Notes under the pieces: model-generated
Databases searched by the model: none
What the model was told of the DNA's origin: nothing
Seen by the model: the letters and a program-made list of their open reading frames with translations, nothing else
Assembly (NCBI GenBank): GCA_035566895.1
Contig: DATMQA010000136.1
Location: 1-32,318 of the forward strand
DNA from: DATMQA01 sp035566895
Lineage (GTDB): Bacteria > Verrucomicrobiota > Verrucomicrobiia > Limisphaerales > UBA8199
Direction: 5' to 3'
DNA length: 32,318 nucleotides
Translations under genes and position numbers: made by a program
In this document: one piece after another, positions 13,531 through 24,600 of the stretch
How the letters are laid out: every line of letters begins with the position of its first letter
How positions within the stretch are numbered: the stretch's first letter is position 1

Positions 13531-16500
13531 GTGCGCGTGCGCTTATTGTTGGGGCCGGCGGGCAGCGGAAAAACGTTCCGGTGCCTGGCGGAGGCACGGG
13601 AGAGGTTGGGGGTCTCGGCGGAAGGACCGCCACTGCTACTGGTGGCACCCAAGCAGACCACCTATCAGCTCGAGCGGCAGTTGCTCTCCGAGCCCTCCAT
13701 CTCGGGTTACACGCGGCTGCATATTCTTTCCTTCGAGCGGCTGGCGGGGTTCATTTTCGAGCGAGTGCACGCCCGACCGCCACGGATGCTCAACGAGGAA
13801 GGCCGGCTGATGGTGCTGCGCGGTTTGCTGGCGCGCAAACGCGATGGTTTAAAACTGTTTCGGGCCAGCGCGCGGCTGACCGGCTTCGCGCAGCAGCTCA
13901 GCCTGACGTTGCGAGAGTTGCAGCGCCACCAGCTCACACCCGAATCGCTGCGCCAGCTCTCCCAGCAGATGCGGGGCAACGAGGGCCTGGGTTATAAGTT
14001 GCACGACCTCGCCGCCTTGCTGCGGGATTATCTCGGCTGGCTGGAGGAGCACAGCCTGCAGGATGCGGATTGTTTGTTGACGAGCGCAGCGGAGGTGTTG
14101 GGAGTCCAATGTCCAAAGTCCAAAGTCCAGAGTGGAGAGTGCATAATCAACGGTCCACAACCAACGGTCCAGAGTCCAGAGTTCACGGTTCAAATCGGCC
14201 GGTTATGGGTGGATGGGTTTGCGGAGTTTTCAGAGCAGGAGGTTGATTTGCTGGCGGCAGTATTGCCCACGTGCGAGGAAGCCACGGTGACTTTTTGCCT
14301 CGATAGAGTGGCCGGGAAGAAAAGCTCCTGGCTCTCACCGTGGTCGGGAGTACGCCGCAGTTTCGAGAAGTGCCGTGAGCGTTTTGCGGCGATGCCGGAT
14401 ACCGAGGTGGTGGTGGAATGTTTGCCCCGGGATGAGGGCCGAAGCCGGTTTGCGAACAACCCGGTGTTGCAGCATCTGGAGGAATGCTGGGCGGAGCCGC
14501 GGGCCTACGCAGGGGGAAAAGGTAGGGAGGCAGCCTGCCACGGGCAGGAGAGCCTGCGTTTGGCTACGTGCGCCGACCCGGAGGCGGAGGTGGTCGAGGC
14601 GGCGCGAGAGATTCTACGGCATGTGCGGGCTGGTGGACGTTATCGAGAGGTGAGTGTGCTGGTGCGCAAGCTGGAGGGCTACCATCAGTCGATCGAGCGC
14701 GTTTTCCTGCGATACGAAATCCCGTTCTTCCTGGACCGGCGAGAGTCGGTCTCGCATCACCCGCTGGCCGAGCTAACGCGGAGCAGCCTGCGCACAGTGG
14801 CGTTTAACTGGCAGAGCGACGACTGGTTCGCCGCACTCAAGACGGGGCTGGCGCCAGCGGCAGAAGAGGAACTGGACAAGTTGGAGAATGAAGCGCTGGC
14901 CCGCGGCTGGAAAGGCGCAGCCTGGCAAAAGCCCATGGTCATCCCTGGCGACCCGGAGCTGACGGCGTGGCTGGCAGGTTTGCTCCGGCGCCTTTTACCC
15001 TCTTTCCAGCGCCTGGTCCTGGCGCTGAAGCAGGCCCATGACAAACCGACCGGCGCGCAATTGGCGGTCGCTCTCAGGGGTTTTTGGGGAGAACTCGGTG
15101 TCGAAAGCAAGCTCCAGGAGTGGGGGCAGGACGCCAGCGCGGATCCCCATCTCCCCGGTTCGGTTCATGGGACGGTTTGGGAACAAATGAACGGCTGGCT
15201 GGCGAACTTGGAACTGGCCTTTTCGAGGGAGGCGTTGACGTTACGCGAGTGGCTGCCGATTCTGGAAGCAGGCTTGGCCAACTTGACGGTTGGGGTCATT
15301 CCGCCGGCGCTGGACCAGGTGCTCGTCGGCGAGCTTGACCGATCGCGCAATCCGGACGTCAAGCTTGCGCTGGTGCTGGGCCTCAACGAAACGGTTTTTC
15401 CCGCGCTGCCACAAGGCGCCCTGCTGCTGACGGAGAGCGACCGACTCGAGCTCGAAAGGCGCAACGTAATGCCGGGCGGTAGTGCGCGGCATCATCTCGG
15501 TCGCGAGCGCTACTATGCCTATCTGGCCTGCACGCGCGGGCGCCAACGAGTGGTGCTGAGCTGTGCCGCGCACAATGCGGATGGAGCGCTGCTCAATCCC
15601 TCGCCATTCCTTGCCCATGTGCGTCAACTCTTTCCCGCCCTGGAACCTGAAGTGGTGCCCCGAACGCTCGACTGGCGGCGGAGTGAGCATGTGAGTGAAT
15701 TGGCAGGACCGTTGTTGAGAGTCTACCGTTCACGGTTCACAGTCCACAGTCCACAGTCCAAGGACGGGAGCCCGAAGTCAGTAGCAGCAGAAAAGCACGG
15801 AGTGGCTACTGGCTGCGGACTCCTGACCCCGGACGAATCCGCACTGCTGTCGCTTCCGGCGCTGGCCTCGCTGTTGGAGGCGTTGCAGCATTTTGAGCAG
15901 CCGGAGGTGAAGGGATCGCTCTCGCCGGAGTTGGCGGTGCAGCTTTATGGGTCAGTCTTGCACACTTCAGTGAGCCGCCTGGAACAATTCGCCGCCTGCC
16001 CGTTCAAGTTTTTCGTCCATTCCGGTTTGCGGGCGGAAGAGCGGAAGCGGTTCGAGCTGGATGTGCGGGAGCAGGGGAGTTTTCAGCACGAGGTGCTGGC
16101 GTTGTTCCACCAGCAGTTGCAGGCGGAGAAGAAGCGGTGGCGGGAGATCACGCCGAGCGAAGCCCGGGGACGCGTGGCGGTTATCGCCCAGGGCCTGATG
16201 GCCCAGTACCGTCAAGGGTTGCTCCAGGCAAGCGAACAAACACGATTCATGGCGCGGAGCCTGACGGCGTCGCTGCAGGATTTCGTGGCAACCCTGGTTG
16301 GATGGATGCAAGCGCAATACGAGTTCGAGCCGGCGGCAGTTGAATTGGGTTTTGGAGAAGAGGGTGCGCCCGGCTGGGGCATCGACCTGGGGAAAGGCCG
16401 GCGCGTGGAACTGTCCGGCCGGATCGACCGCATCGATCTTTTCCGGGAGCCGGTAGCTGACCGGGCGCTGTGCGTGGTGCTCGATTATAAATCCAGCCAG

Positions 16501-17064
16501 AAGAAGATGGACGCGGTGCTGCTGGAGCACGGGCTACAATTGCAATTGCCTGCTTACTTGAACGTGCTGCGCCACTGGCCCAACCCGCGCGAAGTTTTCG
16601 GCGTGGGGCAGCTCGTCCCGGCAGGGGTATTCTATGTGAATCTGCGCGGCAGAACGGAACGCGCGCAAAATCGACTCGAGGCTCTAGACAGTGAGGGAGT
16701 CCGAAAAGAGGCTTACTGCCACACGGGCCGGTTCGATACCCGGGTGCTACGGCACTTGGACAACCGCCGCGGCGTGACCCAAGGCGACCAATTCAAGTAC
16801 CGGCTCAACAAGAACGGGAAAGTGTCTAAAAACTCGCGCGAGGCACTGGCCCCGAGCGAGTTTGCGGCGCTGCTGGATTCGGTGGAAAAGCATCTCAGGA
16901 AAATGGGAGAGCAGATTTATTCGGGTCGGACGGAAGTGGCGCCATATCGCAAAGGCTCTCTAACAGCCTGTGACCAATGCGGCTATAGCGCGATCTGCCG
17001 GATTGATCCGTGGAGCCATCGCTTCCGGGTTTTGAGGAAGTCGAAAGAGGAACTTGATGCGTAA
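13531..17064 (+). CDS. addB: AddB-like ATP-dependent helicase/exonuclease subunit with Fe-S cluster
   Basis: A 1177-residue protein of the AddB family, which with AddA unwinds and resects double-strand breaks for recombination. The N-terminus has a Walker A motif, LLLGPAGSGKTFRC. The C-terminal nuclease domain shows RIDRID, LDYKSS with Asp985 and Lys987, and LQLPAYL as the QxxxY motif of RecB-type PD-(D/E)XK nucleases. Four cysteines that would hold the [4Fe-4S] cluster are present: Cys823 (AACPFKFF) and Cys1147-x2-Cys1150-x5-Cys1156, the same late spacing as in Bacillus AddB. No addA follows; the next gene, nadB, is convergent 33 bp away. Two heptamer-repeat tracts lie in frame at residues 192-222 and about 731-767 and look like insertions in linker regions. 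The start could be GTG or the ATG-like context at 13531; the residues fit the family. Confidence 0.88.
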   Translation: MRVRLLLGPAGSGKTFRCLAEARERLGVSAEGPPLLLVAPKQTTYQLERQLLSEPSISGYTRLHILSFERLAGFIFERVHARPPRMLNEEGRLMVLRGLLARKRDGLKLFRASARLTGFAQQLSLTLRELQRHQLTPESLRQLSQQMRGNEGLGYKLHDLAALLRDYLGWLEEHSLQDADCLLTSAAEVLGVQCPKSKVQSGECIINGPQPTVQSPEFTVQIGRLWVDGFAEFSEQEVDLLAAVLPTCEEATVTFCLDRVAGKKSSWLSPWSGVRRSFEKCRERFAAMPDTEVVVECLPRDEGRSRFANNPVLQHLEECWAEPRAYAGGKGREAACHGQESLRLATCADPEAEVVEAAREILRHVRAGGRYREVSVLVRKLEGYHQSIERVFLRYEIPFFLDRRESVSHHPLAELTRSSLRTVAFNWQSDDWFAALKTGLAPAAEEELDKLENEALARGWKGAAWQKPMVIPGDPELTAWLAGLLRRLLPSFQRLVLALKQAHDKPTGAQLAVALRGFWGELGVESKLQEWGQDASADPHLPGSVHGTVWEQMNGWLANLELAFSREALTLREWLPILEAGLANLTVGVIPPALDQVLVGELDRSRNPDVKLALVLGLNETVFPALPQGALLLTESDRLELERRNVMPGGSARHHLGRERYYAYLACTRGRQRVVLSCAAHNADGALLNPSPFLAHVRQLFPALEPEVVPRTLDWRRSEHVSELAGPLLRVYRSRFTVHSPQSKDGSPKSVAAEKHGVATGCGLLTPDESALLSLPALASLLEALQHFEQPEVKGSLSPELAVQLYGSVLHTSVSRLEQFAACPFKFFVHSGLRAEERKRFELDVREQGSFQHEVLALFHQQLQAEKKRWREITPSEARGRVAVIAQGLMAQYRQGLLQASEQTRFMARSLTASLQDFVATLVGWMQAQYEFEPAAVELGFGEEGAPGWGIDLGKGRRVELSGRIDRIDLFREPVADRALCVVLDYKSSQKKMDAVLLEHGLQLQLPAYLNVLRHWPNPREVFGVGQLVPAGVFYVNLRGRTERAQNRLEALDSEGVRKEAYCHTGRFDTRVLRHLDNRRGVTQGDQFKYRLNKNGKVSKNSREALAPSEFAALLDSVEKHLRKMGEQIYSGRTEVAPYRKGSLTACDQCGYSAICRIDPWSHRFRVLRKSKEELDA
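14104..14194. repeat. Heptamer repeat tract inside addB (13 units)
   Basis: Thirteen consecutive degenerate 7-mers with a GTCCAAA-like consensus: GTCCAAT, GTCCAAA, GTCCAAA, GTCCAGA, then diverged units, then GTCCAGA twice, GTTCACG and GTTCAAA. They start on a codon boundary and stay open, coding for VQCPKSKVQS and later PTVQSPEFTVQ, which does not look like helicase sequence. Confidence 0.85.
15721..15831. repeat. Second heptamer repeat tract inside addB (two unit types)
   Basis: Six 7-mers of the GTCCACA type run from 15721 to 15762 (GTCTACC, GTTCACG, GTTCACA, GTCCACA, GTCCACA, GTCCAAG). After about 40 bp, four of a GGCTACT/GACTCCT type run from 15804 to 15831. The whole tract is in frame and codes for SRFTVHSPQSKDGSPKS and further low-complexity residues. 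Confidence 0.8.
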
Positions 17065-17097
17065 TGGGCAGCTGCCGCGTTTGGAACGGCGATTGAG

Positions 17098-18699
17098 TCA
17101 TGACGATTTCCGCAAGACAGTATCGCGCTGCGCCCAATCCGGGTTCGGACCGGGATAATCCAGGTTGTAGTGCAGGCCGCGGCTTTCGGGCCGGCGCAGG
17201 GCGCTGGCCACAATGACCTCGGCGACGGTGGCGATGTTGCGCAGTTCCAGCAAATCATTGGTCACGATGAAATCCCAATAGTACTCCTGGATTTCCTCCT
17301 GCAAATTGGCGATGCGTTTCTGGGCGCGCTGGAGCCGTTTATTGGTGCGGACAATCCCCACGTAATCCCACATCGCCCGCCGGATTTCGTCCCAGTTATG
17401 CGACACGACCACCAACTCATCCGGGTTATGCGCATTGCCCGATTGCCAGGGCGGGATTTGGAATTGAGCGCCCTTGGGCTGGTGGGTGATGACCCGCTGG
17501 GCGGCACGGTGGGCGCACACCAAAGCCTCCAACAAGGAGTTGCTCGCCAGCCGATTGGCCCCGTGCAAGCCGGTGCAAGCGACCTCGCCGACGGCGTAGA
17601 GGCCGGCGATTTCGGTTTCGCCTTCGAGGTTGGTGACGACACCGCCGCATTGGTAATGGGCGGCCGGGACGACCGGAATCGGCTCCTTGGTGATATCGAT
17701 CCCGTAACGCAAACAGGTTTGATAGATGTTGGGAAAGCGCTCGATCAGGAATCGGGCGGGTTTGTGCGTGATATCAAGCAGAACGTAATCGGCACCGCTT
17801 TTTTTCATCTCGCTGTCAATGGCGCGGGCGACGACATCGCGGGGGGCCAGTGATTTGAGGGGGTGATAACGGTCCATGAACTCGGCTCCGTCCAGGTTCC
17901 TGAGGACGCCGCCTTCACCGCGAACGGCTTCGCTGATCAGGAAAGATTTGGCGCGGGGATGATAAAGGCAGGTGGGGTGGAACTGGATAAACTCCATATT
18001 GGCCACCGCCGCGCCGGAGCGATAGGCCATGGCGACGCCGTCCCCGGTAGCGATGTCTGGGTTAGTGGTGTAGAGATAGACTTTGCCGCACCCACCGGTG
18101 GCCAGCAGGGTCACCGGAGCCGCAAAGGTTTCGACCTGCCCGCTGGCTTTGTCCAGGACGTAGACTCCCAGGCAGCGATGGTCTCCGACATAGCCAAGTT
18201 TTTGGCTGGTGATGAGGTCGATCGCCAGGTGGTTTTCGAAAATCTCGATGCTCGGCTGGGCCGCCACCGACGCCAGCAACGCCCGCTCGACCTCCCGGCC
18301 GGTGATGTCTTTTGCATGCAGGATGCGGCGTTTCGAATGCCCGCCCTCCTTGCCCAGGTCGAGTTCGCGGGCACCGTGGGACTCGGGGATCTCGCGCTCG
18401 GAAAATTGCATGCCCAACTGGATCAACTCGGCGATTCGGGCGGGGCCCTCCTGGATGATCGCGCGCACGGCCGGTTCTTTGCAGAGCCCCGCGCCCGCTT
18501 CCAAGGTGTCGCGCACGTGGAGTTCGAAGGAATCTTCTTTGCTGGTGACGGCGGCGATGCCGCCCTGGGCATAGTTGGTGTTGGACTCGGCGCGATCTTT
18601 CTTGGTGATGATGGCGACGCGCCCATGCGGGGCCACCTTTAAGGCGAACGAGAGCCCGGCGATCCCGCTACCCAAAACCAGGAAGTCAAACTGCTTCAT
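17098..18699 (-). CDS. nadB: L-aspartate oxidase
   Basis: A flavoprotein of about 533 aa that oxidises L-aspartate to iminoaspartate, the first step of NAD synthesis with quinolinate synthase NadA. The FAD motif is FLVLGSGIAGLSFAL at the N-terminus, and SNTNYAQGGIAAV follows near residue 35. The active-site region has EFIQFHPTCLYHP, EAVRGEGGVL, and the substrate-binding arginine in LAPRDVVARAID. GLHGANRLASNSLLEALV near residue 385 is the conserved C-terminal FAD loop, and the C-terminal helical domain is intact. The start is uncertain: ATG at 18699 or ATG at 18717, neither with a well-spaced ribosome-binding site. It overlaps the stop of the giant surface-protein gene. No nadA or nadC lies nearby. 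Confidence 0.95.
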   Translation of the reverse strand: MKQFDFLVLGSGIAGLSFALKVAPHGRVAIITKKDRAESNTNYAQGGIAAVTSKEDSFELHVRDTLEAGAGLCKEPAVRAIIQEGPARIAELIQLGMQFSEREIPESHGARELDLGKEGGHSKRRILHAKDITGREVERALLASVAAQPSIEIFENHLAIDLITSQKLGYVGDHRCLGVYVLDKASGQVETFAAPVTLLATGGCGKVYLYTTNPDIATGDGVAMAYRSGAAVANMEFIQFHPTCLYHPRAKSFLISEAVRGEGGVLRNLDGAEFMDRYHPLKSLAPRDVVARAIDSEMKKSGADYVLLDITHKPARFLIERFPNIYQTCLRYGIDITKEPIPVVPAAHYQCGGVVTNLEGETEIAGLYAVGEVACTGLHGANRLASNSLLEALVCAHRAAQRVITHQPKGAQFQIPPWQSGNAHNPDELVVVSHNWDEIRRAMWDYVGIVRTNKRLQRAQKRIANLQEEIQEYYWDFIVTNDLLELRNIATVAEVIVASALRRPESRGLHYNLDYPGPNPDWAQRDTVLRKSS

Positions 18700-21600
18700 C
18701 TCCGGCCAATTCAGCATAGCCGGAGGAGTTTGTCCAATCGGGACTTGGTTGAGAAAGCGCGGTGAGAGCTGGCGGGCTCGAGCCCCGCTGATTCAGGGGC
18801 GTTCGAGCGTCAGGAGAGGCGAAAGCGAAACCACCGAAGTGCATGGCCGGCGTGCCGAGCAAGAGCATCGCGCGGTAGAACTGTCGGGAAGAATTGGTGG
18901 GGCGCGGAGCGGGGTAGGAAAGAGTGCCCGTGGTGTTGGTCAGGGTCGCCAGGGAGGACCACTTAGTGAGGTTCGTGGAAGACTGGAGGGCGAAGCGGAG
19001 ACGTGGGGGACTGTGAAGCACCAGCAGAGCCACGCTGTTGGTGAGGACAGGAGGGTCGAGCCGCAGGAGACTGGTCGAGAGGTCGCGCACGCGATAGAAA
19101 CGCGCACCGGTCGGCGCGGCCGAATCGTAGATGATGATGGTGGAATTAGTCAGCGTCAGTGTTACGAGGTTGGACCAGTTGGCCAGGTCGGTGGAGAACT
19201 CAACCTGGTAGAGATGCCCAACGATGCCGTGGATCGTGATTTGCATCTGGCCGTTTGTACTGGGTGTCAATTGCAGCGTGGGTGCAGGGGTCGTAAAGGC
19301 AACTTCGCTGAGCCAGGCGGCGTCGGCGCCGAGGCTCCGATCAGGGTCCTTGACATAGCGCCAAGCGAGGGTTTGCGTGCCCGCAGGCAAGTTGAGCGTT
19401 TGCTGCCGCCAGGAGATCTCCCCGGAGAGCGCCGGGGTTTCGAGCACGCCATTGGTATAGAACTGGAGGAGGTCATAATTAGTTTCCGAGGAGACGCTCC
19501 ACCAAAAGGTGAGTGTGCCGGGACCGGTGACGGTTGTTTGGAGCCAGGAATCCTGGTCGTCCGTGATGTGTCCGCTTTGAGCAGCCCAGATGCCGTTGTG
19601 GGTGTTGTTGGTCTCGCCGAACCAGGGGACATTTCCCCAGGTCGTCCACGTCAAGTTGGCATTGCTCGCAAATTGCGCGGCGAAAGGTTGGGGTGCCACT
19701 GCGGAAACGAGAATATATGAGTTGGTAGTGAGGCCGGCGCTATCGGTGGCAGTCAAAGTGATTACGCTGGCGCCGGTTTGACCGGGGCGCAGTGCCGCGG
19801 TGAACACGTAATAATAGTCCGGCGGCAAGTTGGTCAGGGGAGCGGTAGCGAGGTTCGCGTTGGGCAGAAGACTCTGGTTGGAAGAACCATAAGCGAGCGC
19901 GACTGGTTCGTTGGTCGGTCCGTTGTCGGTAACCCGAATGCCCAACGTGGAGGTGGTATTGGTCAGGATGAACCAGTTGGTATTGGGCACCACCAATGTT
20001 AACTGCCGAAGCGGTAGATAAACCACCTGGACGCGGTTGCTAAAGAGGGTTTGGATGACTGAAACGACCTGGTTTGAGCTCAGGTTCAGCGGGTTGAGGC
20101 TGAGGTCCACCAGGAGGAGCGACGGCAGGTTCGTGAGGAGGTGTAGGTCCCGAAGGCGGTTTTGCTGCAAGAGGAGAGAAGTAAGGTTGCTCAACCCGGC
20201 CACCGGCTGAAGAGACGTGAGGTGGTTATTGCCGAGGTCCAGCTTGCGCAACTGGGTCAGATTTGTCACGAAGCCGGCATCAGCGATAGTATCTCCTTCA
20301 AGGACGAGGCTCAGCAGATTGGAAAGGCTGCTCAACGGGGAAAGATCGGTGGAGGTATTGTTGTTTAGAATCAAGGCCCGGAGGTTAGGGAGGTTGCGGA
20401 GCTGGGCGACGTTGGTAAGGGAGTTGCCGTCCAGCGCCAGGCTGGTCAGGTTGGGCAACGCCATGAGGGGAGAAAGGTCCATGACGCCGCTGTTGTAAAG
20501 ACTCAGAGAGTTTAATTGGGTCAGATTCGTGAGGAAGAGCAAATTGGAAATGGAGTAGCCGTTCAGCGACAGGGAGGTCAAATTGGTTAGCCATTGCCAG
20601 ACGCAAGGATCATTCAAGTTGGCGTTCGAGACAAAGAGGTTCGTCAAGCTCAGGAGGTCCACCATACTGAGAGCGGCGCTGGAAGTGCCGACCGCAGAAC
20701 CGAGGACGGACGTCAGAATGGGATCGACGTTCGGGCACAGGTTGGTAAGATAGGCATTAGCGACCACGAATACCTGAATGTTACTGCTGGTAGTGGAGTC
20801 CACATCGTCGGTCACTTGCAGTGCCAGGTTCATCTGGCCAGCCTGGTTGGCGGTAGCGACCGCCAGGGTACGGTCGGGGTCTGTGCCGAATACGGGGTTG
20901 CTCACACTCAAGATCGACACCAATCCGGGGTTTGGAGAGATGGCGCCGGCCATCAACGGGTAATCGGGCGGTGGTGAAGGATCCTCAGAGACTAAGAGCG
21001 CCAGAGACGAGGTGGAGTTCAGAGGAATGAACCACTTGGGCGGGGTGCCCGGAAGCATCGTGGAGATAGCCGGCGGTTGGTTCTGAGGCGGGAAGGTTAC
21101 ATTCATGCCTCCACATTGGAGGCCCTGGGCAAAGTTTGTGCCCCAGCCACAACCGCAGGGCAGGATGCCGGTCCTTTGGCACTGGAGGTTTTGCAGCTCA
21201 GTGAGAATAGCCGGGTTGCTGAGAAAATTCAGGCTGACGTTCAAATCGACCAGATTCTGCAAACAGGCCAAGGGAAGGAGGTCCTGGACCTCATTTCGTC
21301 CGAGATAGAGTTCCCTAAGGTTGGGCAATTGGCAGAGCCACGAGGGGCTGCTGATCTTGTTGTAACTAAGGTCCAGGAACATTAACCGGCTCAAGCTGGG
21401 GACTAAAGCAGGGAAAAGTGGGTCGGTGAGATGGTCTCCTTCCAGACGGAGGAGCGTTAAATTCGGGAGCGAGGCCAGAGGGCTAAAGTCCGCAACCTGG
21501 TTCCAGCTCAGGCCCAAGCCGGTAAGATTGGTGAACGCAGGCGCGGTGCTGAGCCGCGCAATATTGGAAATCGGATTTCGATCAAGATTGAGGTGATTGA

Positions 21601-24600
21601 GCCAGGGAAGTTCAGGGATGGCGCTAATGGAGTTATTGTGCAGCCACAGGTTGGCGAGGGAGGTCATTCCCAAGGGGGGCACAAAGTTCGTCAGCGCATC
21701 GCCGGCCAGAACGAGGCTGGAAACGCTGCTCAGCCCTGTCAGAGGCGAGAGATTGGTCAGCGTATTGTAAGAGAGGTCGGCATAAGCCAGCCCATTCAGG
21801 TTCGCGAGGAATCCCACGCTGCCGAGGGAATTGCCGCTCAGCTCGAGATTAACGAGATTGGTCAAAGCGGAAAGCACGGAGAAGTTTGTGATGCCCGGGT
21901 TTCTGTTGAGAGAGAGATAGGTCAGATTTGTCAGGCCAAGCAACGGGGTCAGGTCAGTGAGCCCGGTGCCGTCAAGGTTCAAATAACTTAGCCGCGTCAA
22001 AGTTTGTAGAGGCGGCAGCGTGGAGAGCGGATTGCCCCCAAGGTAAAGGGTGGTCAGGTTCGTCAGAGCGAGCAACGGAAGGCAGTTAGTGCCGTTGAGC
22101 CTGTTCCATCTCAGGTCGAGAGAGGTCAAATTCGTTAGTCCCGCCAGCGGCGAGAGGTCGACGAGGGCGTTCTGATATAGGATCAAGGAAGTGAGCCCGA
22201 CCAGGCGCGGCAGGTTGGTCAGACTGTTGAAGCCGCTGAGATTTCCGTAGGAGACGGAAAGGCGCGTTAGATTAGTTAAACCCGAAAGGACCGAGTAATC
22301 CGTCGGCGGATTGTAGTTGGCAGGCGGATAAAGGCCCCCGCCCAACGCAAGACAAGCCAGGTGGGTCAACCCGACTAACGGCGCCAGGTTGGTTACATTA
22401 TTTTTCTCAAATTCCAAGGTCCTGAGCGACGTCAGATTTGTCAGCGGACGCAGGTCACTGAGGAAATTCCCGTTCAAGTAAAGGTTTTGCAAGTTCGTGG
22501 CGGCGCCGAGCCCGGCGAGGTTGGTGATTGGCGCGGCAACCTGGCCGAAATTCGCCGACAGGCAGGTCAGCTTCTGTATATCGGCAACTGTAACGGGACA
22601 GGGACCGAGGGATAAGGCACAGTGGAGTGCGTTGTTAAGAATCGGGTCCGGAATCAGCACCACTGCGGAAAAGCCAACGGTCAGAACCGCTGGGGTGCTG
22701 GCGACCATGCCGGCGATGTTGGTGACTATGACGTCGTAATTGCCACCATCGGTGCACCGCGAATTGGTGACCGTGTAACTGGTCCCCGTCGCCCCGGATA
22801 GATTGCCGCCATTGAATCGCCACTGATAAGTCAGCCCGCCGCCGCATTGGTTGGTGGCCACGAGGCTGAAGGTGACGTTCTGCCCCTGGGTCACGGTTTG
22901 GCTAAGGGGAGGCGTGGTGATCGAGGGTGGAGCCACTACGCTAAGCGCCGCCACGCTGCTCGTGGCACTGCCAGCCAGATTGGTAACAATCACGTCGAAG
23001 GCTCCCGCATCGACGCACTGTACATTTGGACGTGTGTAGGTGCTTCCGGTCGCTCCAAGGATGTTCCCGCCGTTGAAGCGCCATTGGTAAACCTGGCCGG
23101 CGGCACACAGGTTGGTCGCCAGCACACTGAACGTCGCATTTTGGTTCTGAGCAACGGTTTGGCTCAATGGCGGACTGCTGATGACCGGCGGGGCCGCCAC
23201 GCTCGCCACTGCGGCGCTGCTGGTGACATTGCCGGCAAGATCGCCAACGACAACGTCGAAATTCCCTGCGTCGGGGCATTGTGCATTGGTGCGGGTGTAG
23301 GTCCTTCCGGTCGCCCCGAAGATGTTTCCACCATTGAAGCGCCACTGGTAGGTCAGCCCGCCACCGCATTGGTTGGTGGCCAGCACGCTGAAGGTCAGGT
23401 TCTGTCCCTGTGTCACTGTTTGACTTAGCGGACCAATGGTTATCGAGGGCGGGGCGACCACGATCAGTGAGGCGATACTGCTGGTCAGACTACCGGCTGG
23501 ATTGGCGACGACAACATCGTAGTTGCCCGCATCCCCGCACTGGGAACTGGAGTTCGTGTAGCCCGTCCCGGTCGCCCCGGAGAGGTTCCCGCCGTTGAAG
23601 CGCCATTGGTAAATCAAGCCGCCGCCGCATTGGTTAGTGGCGAGCACGGCGAAGGTCACGGTCTGCCCCTGGGTGACCGTCTGGCTCACCGGCCCGGTGG
23701 TGACGGCGGGAGGACTTACGACGGCGAGTGACGCAACGCCGCTGGTCAGACTCCCAGCCAGAGTGGCGATGACAACATCGTAGTTGCCCGCATCCGCGCA
23801 TTGGGGACTGGTGTTCGTATAGCTGGTTGAAGTCGCCCCGGGGATATTCCCGCCATTAAAGCGCCACTGGTACGTCAAGCCGCCGCCGCACTGGTTGGCG
23901 GCCAGCACAGTGAACGTCGTGGCCTGTCCCTGTGTCACCGTCTGGCTTGCCGGCGGGATGCTGACGCCCGGTGGTGCAACGACTGTGACTCCCGCGACGC
24001 TGCTCGTGATGCCGCCAGCGAGAGTCGTCACAACCACATCGTAGCCGCCCGCATCCGCGCACTGGGCATTGGTGCGCGTGTAGCTTGTGCCAGTCGCCCC
24101 CGAGATGTTTCCGCCGCCAAAACGCCACTGGTAAGCCAGCCCGCCGCCGCATTGGTTGGTGGCCAGAACGGTTAGCGTCACGTCCTGGCCCTGAGCGACG
24201 GTTTGGATTCCAGGCGGGACACTGATGCCGGGAGGGGCCACTACTGTAACCACCGCCACACTGCTGGTGGCGCTGCCTCCAAGGGTTGTCGCTACGACAT
24301 CGTAGTTGCCGGCGTCGGCGCATAGCAAATTGGTGCGGGTGTAATTGGTGGCGGTTGCTCCTGGGATGTTCAAGCTGTTCAGACGCCATTGGTAAGTCAA
24401 CCCGCCGCCGCACTGGTTCGTGGCCAGCGCGCTCAAAGTGACATTCTGGCCTTGCGCGACGGTTTGGTCGGAGGGCGGTGTGCTGATGGCCGGAGGCGCG
24501 ATCACTGTGACCGCCGCAATGCTGCTGGTGATACTACCGCCCAGGGTGGTCACCACGATATCATAGTTGCCCGCATCCACGCACTGGGCATTGGTGCGCA

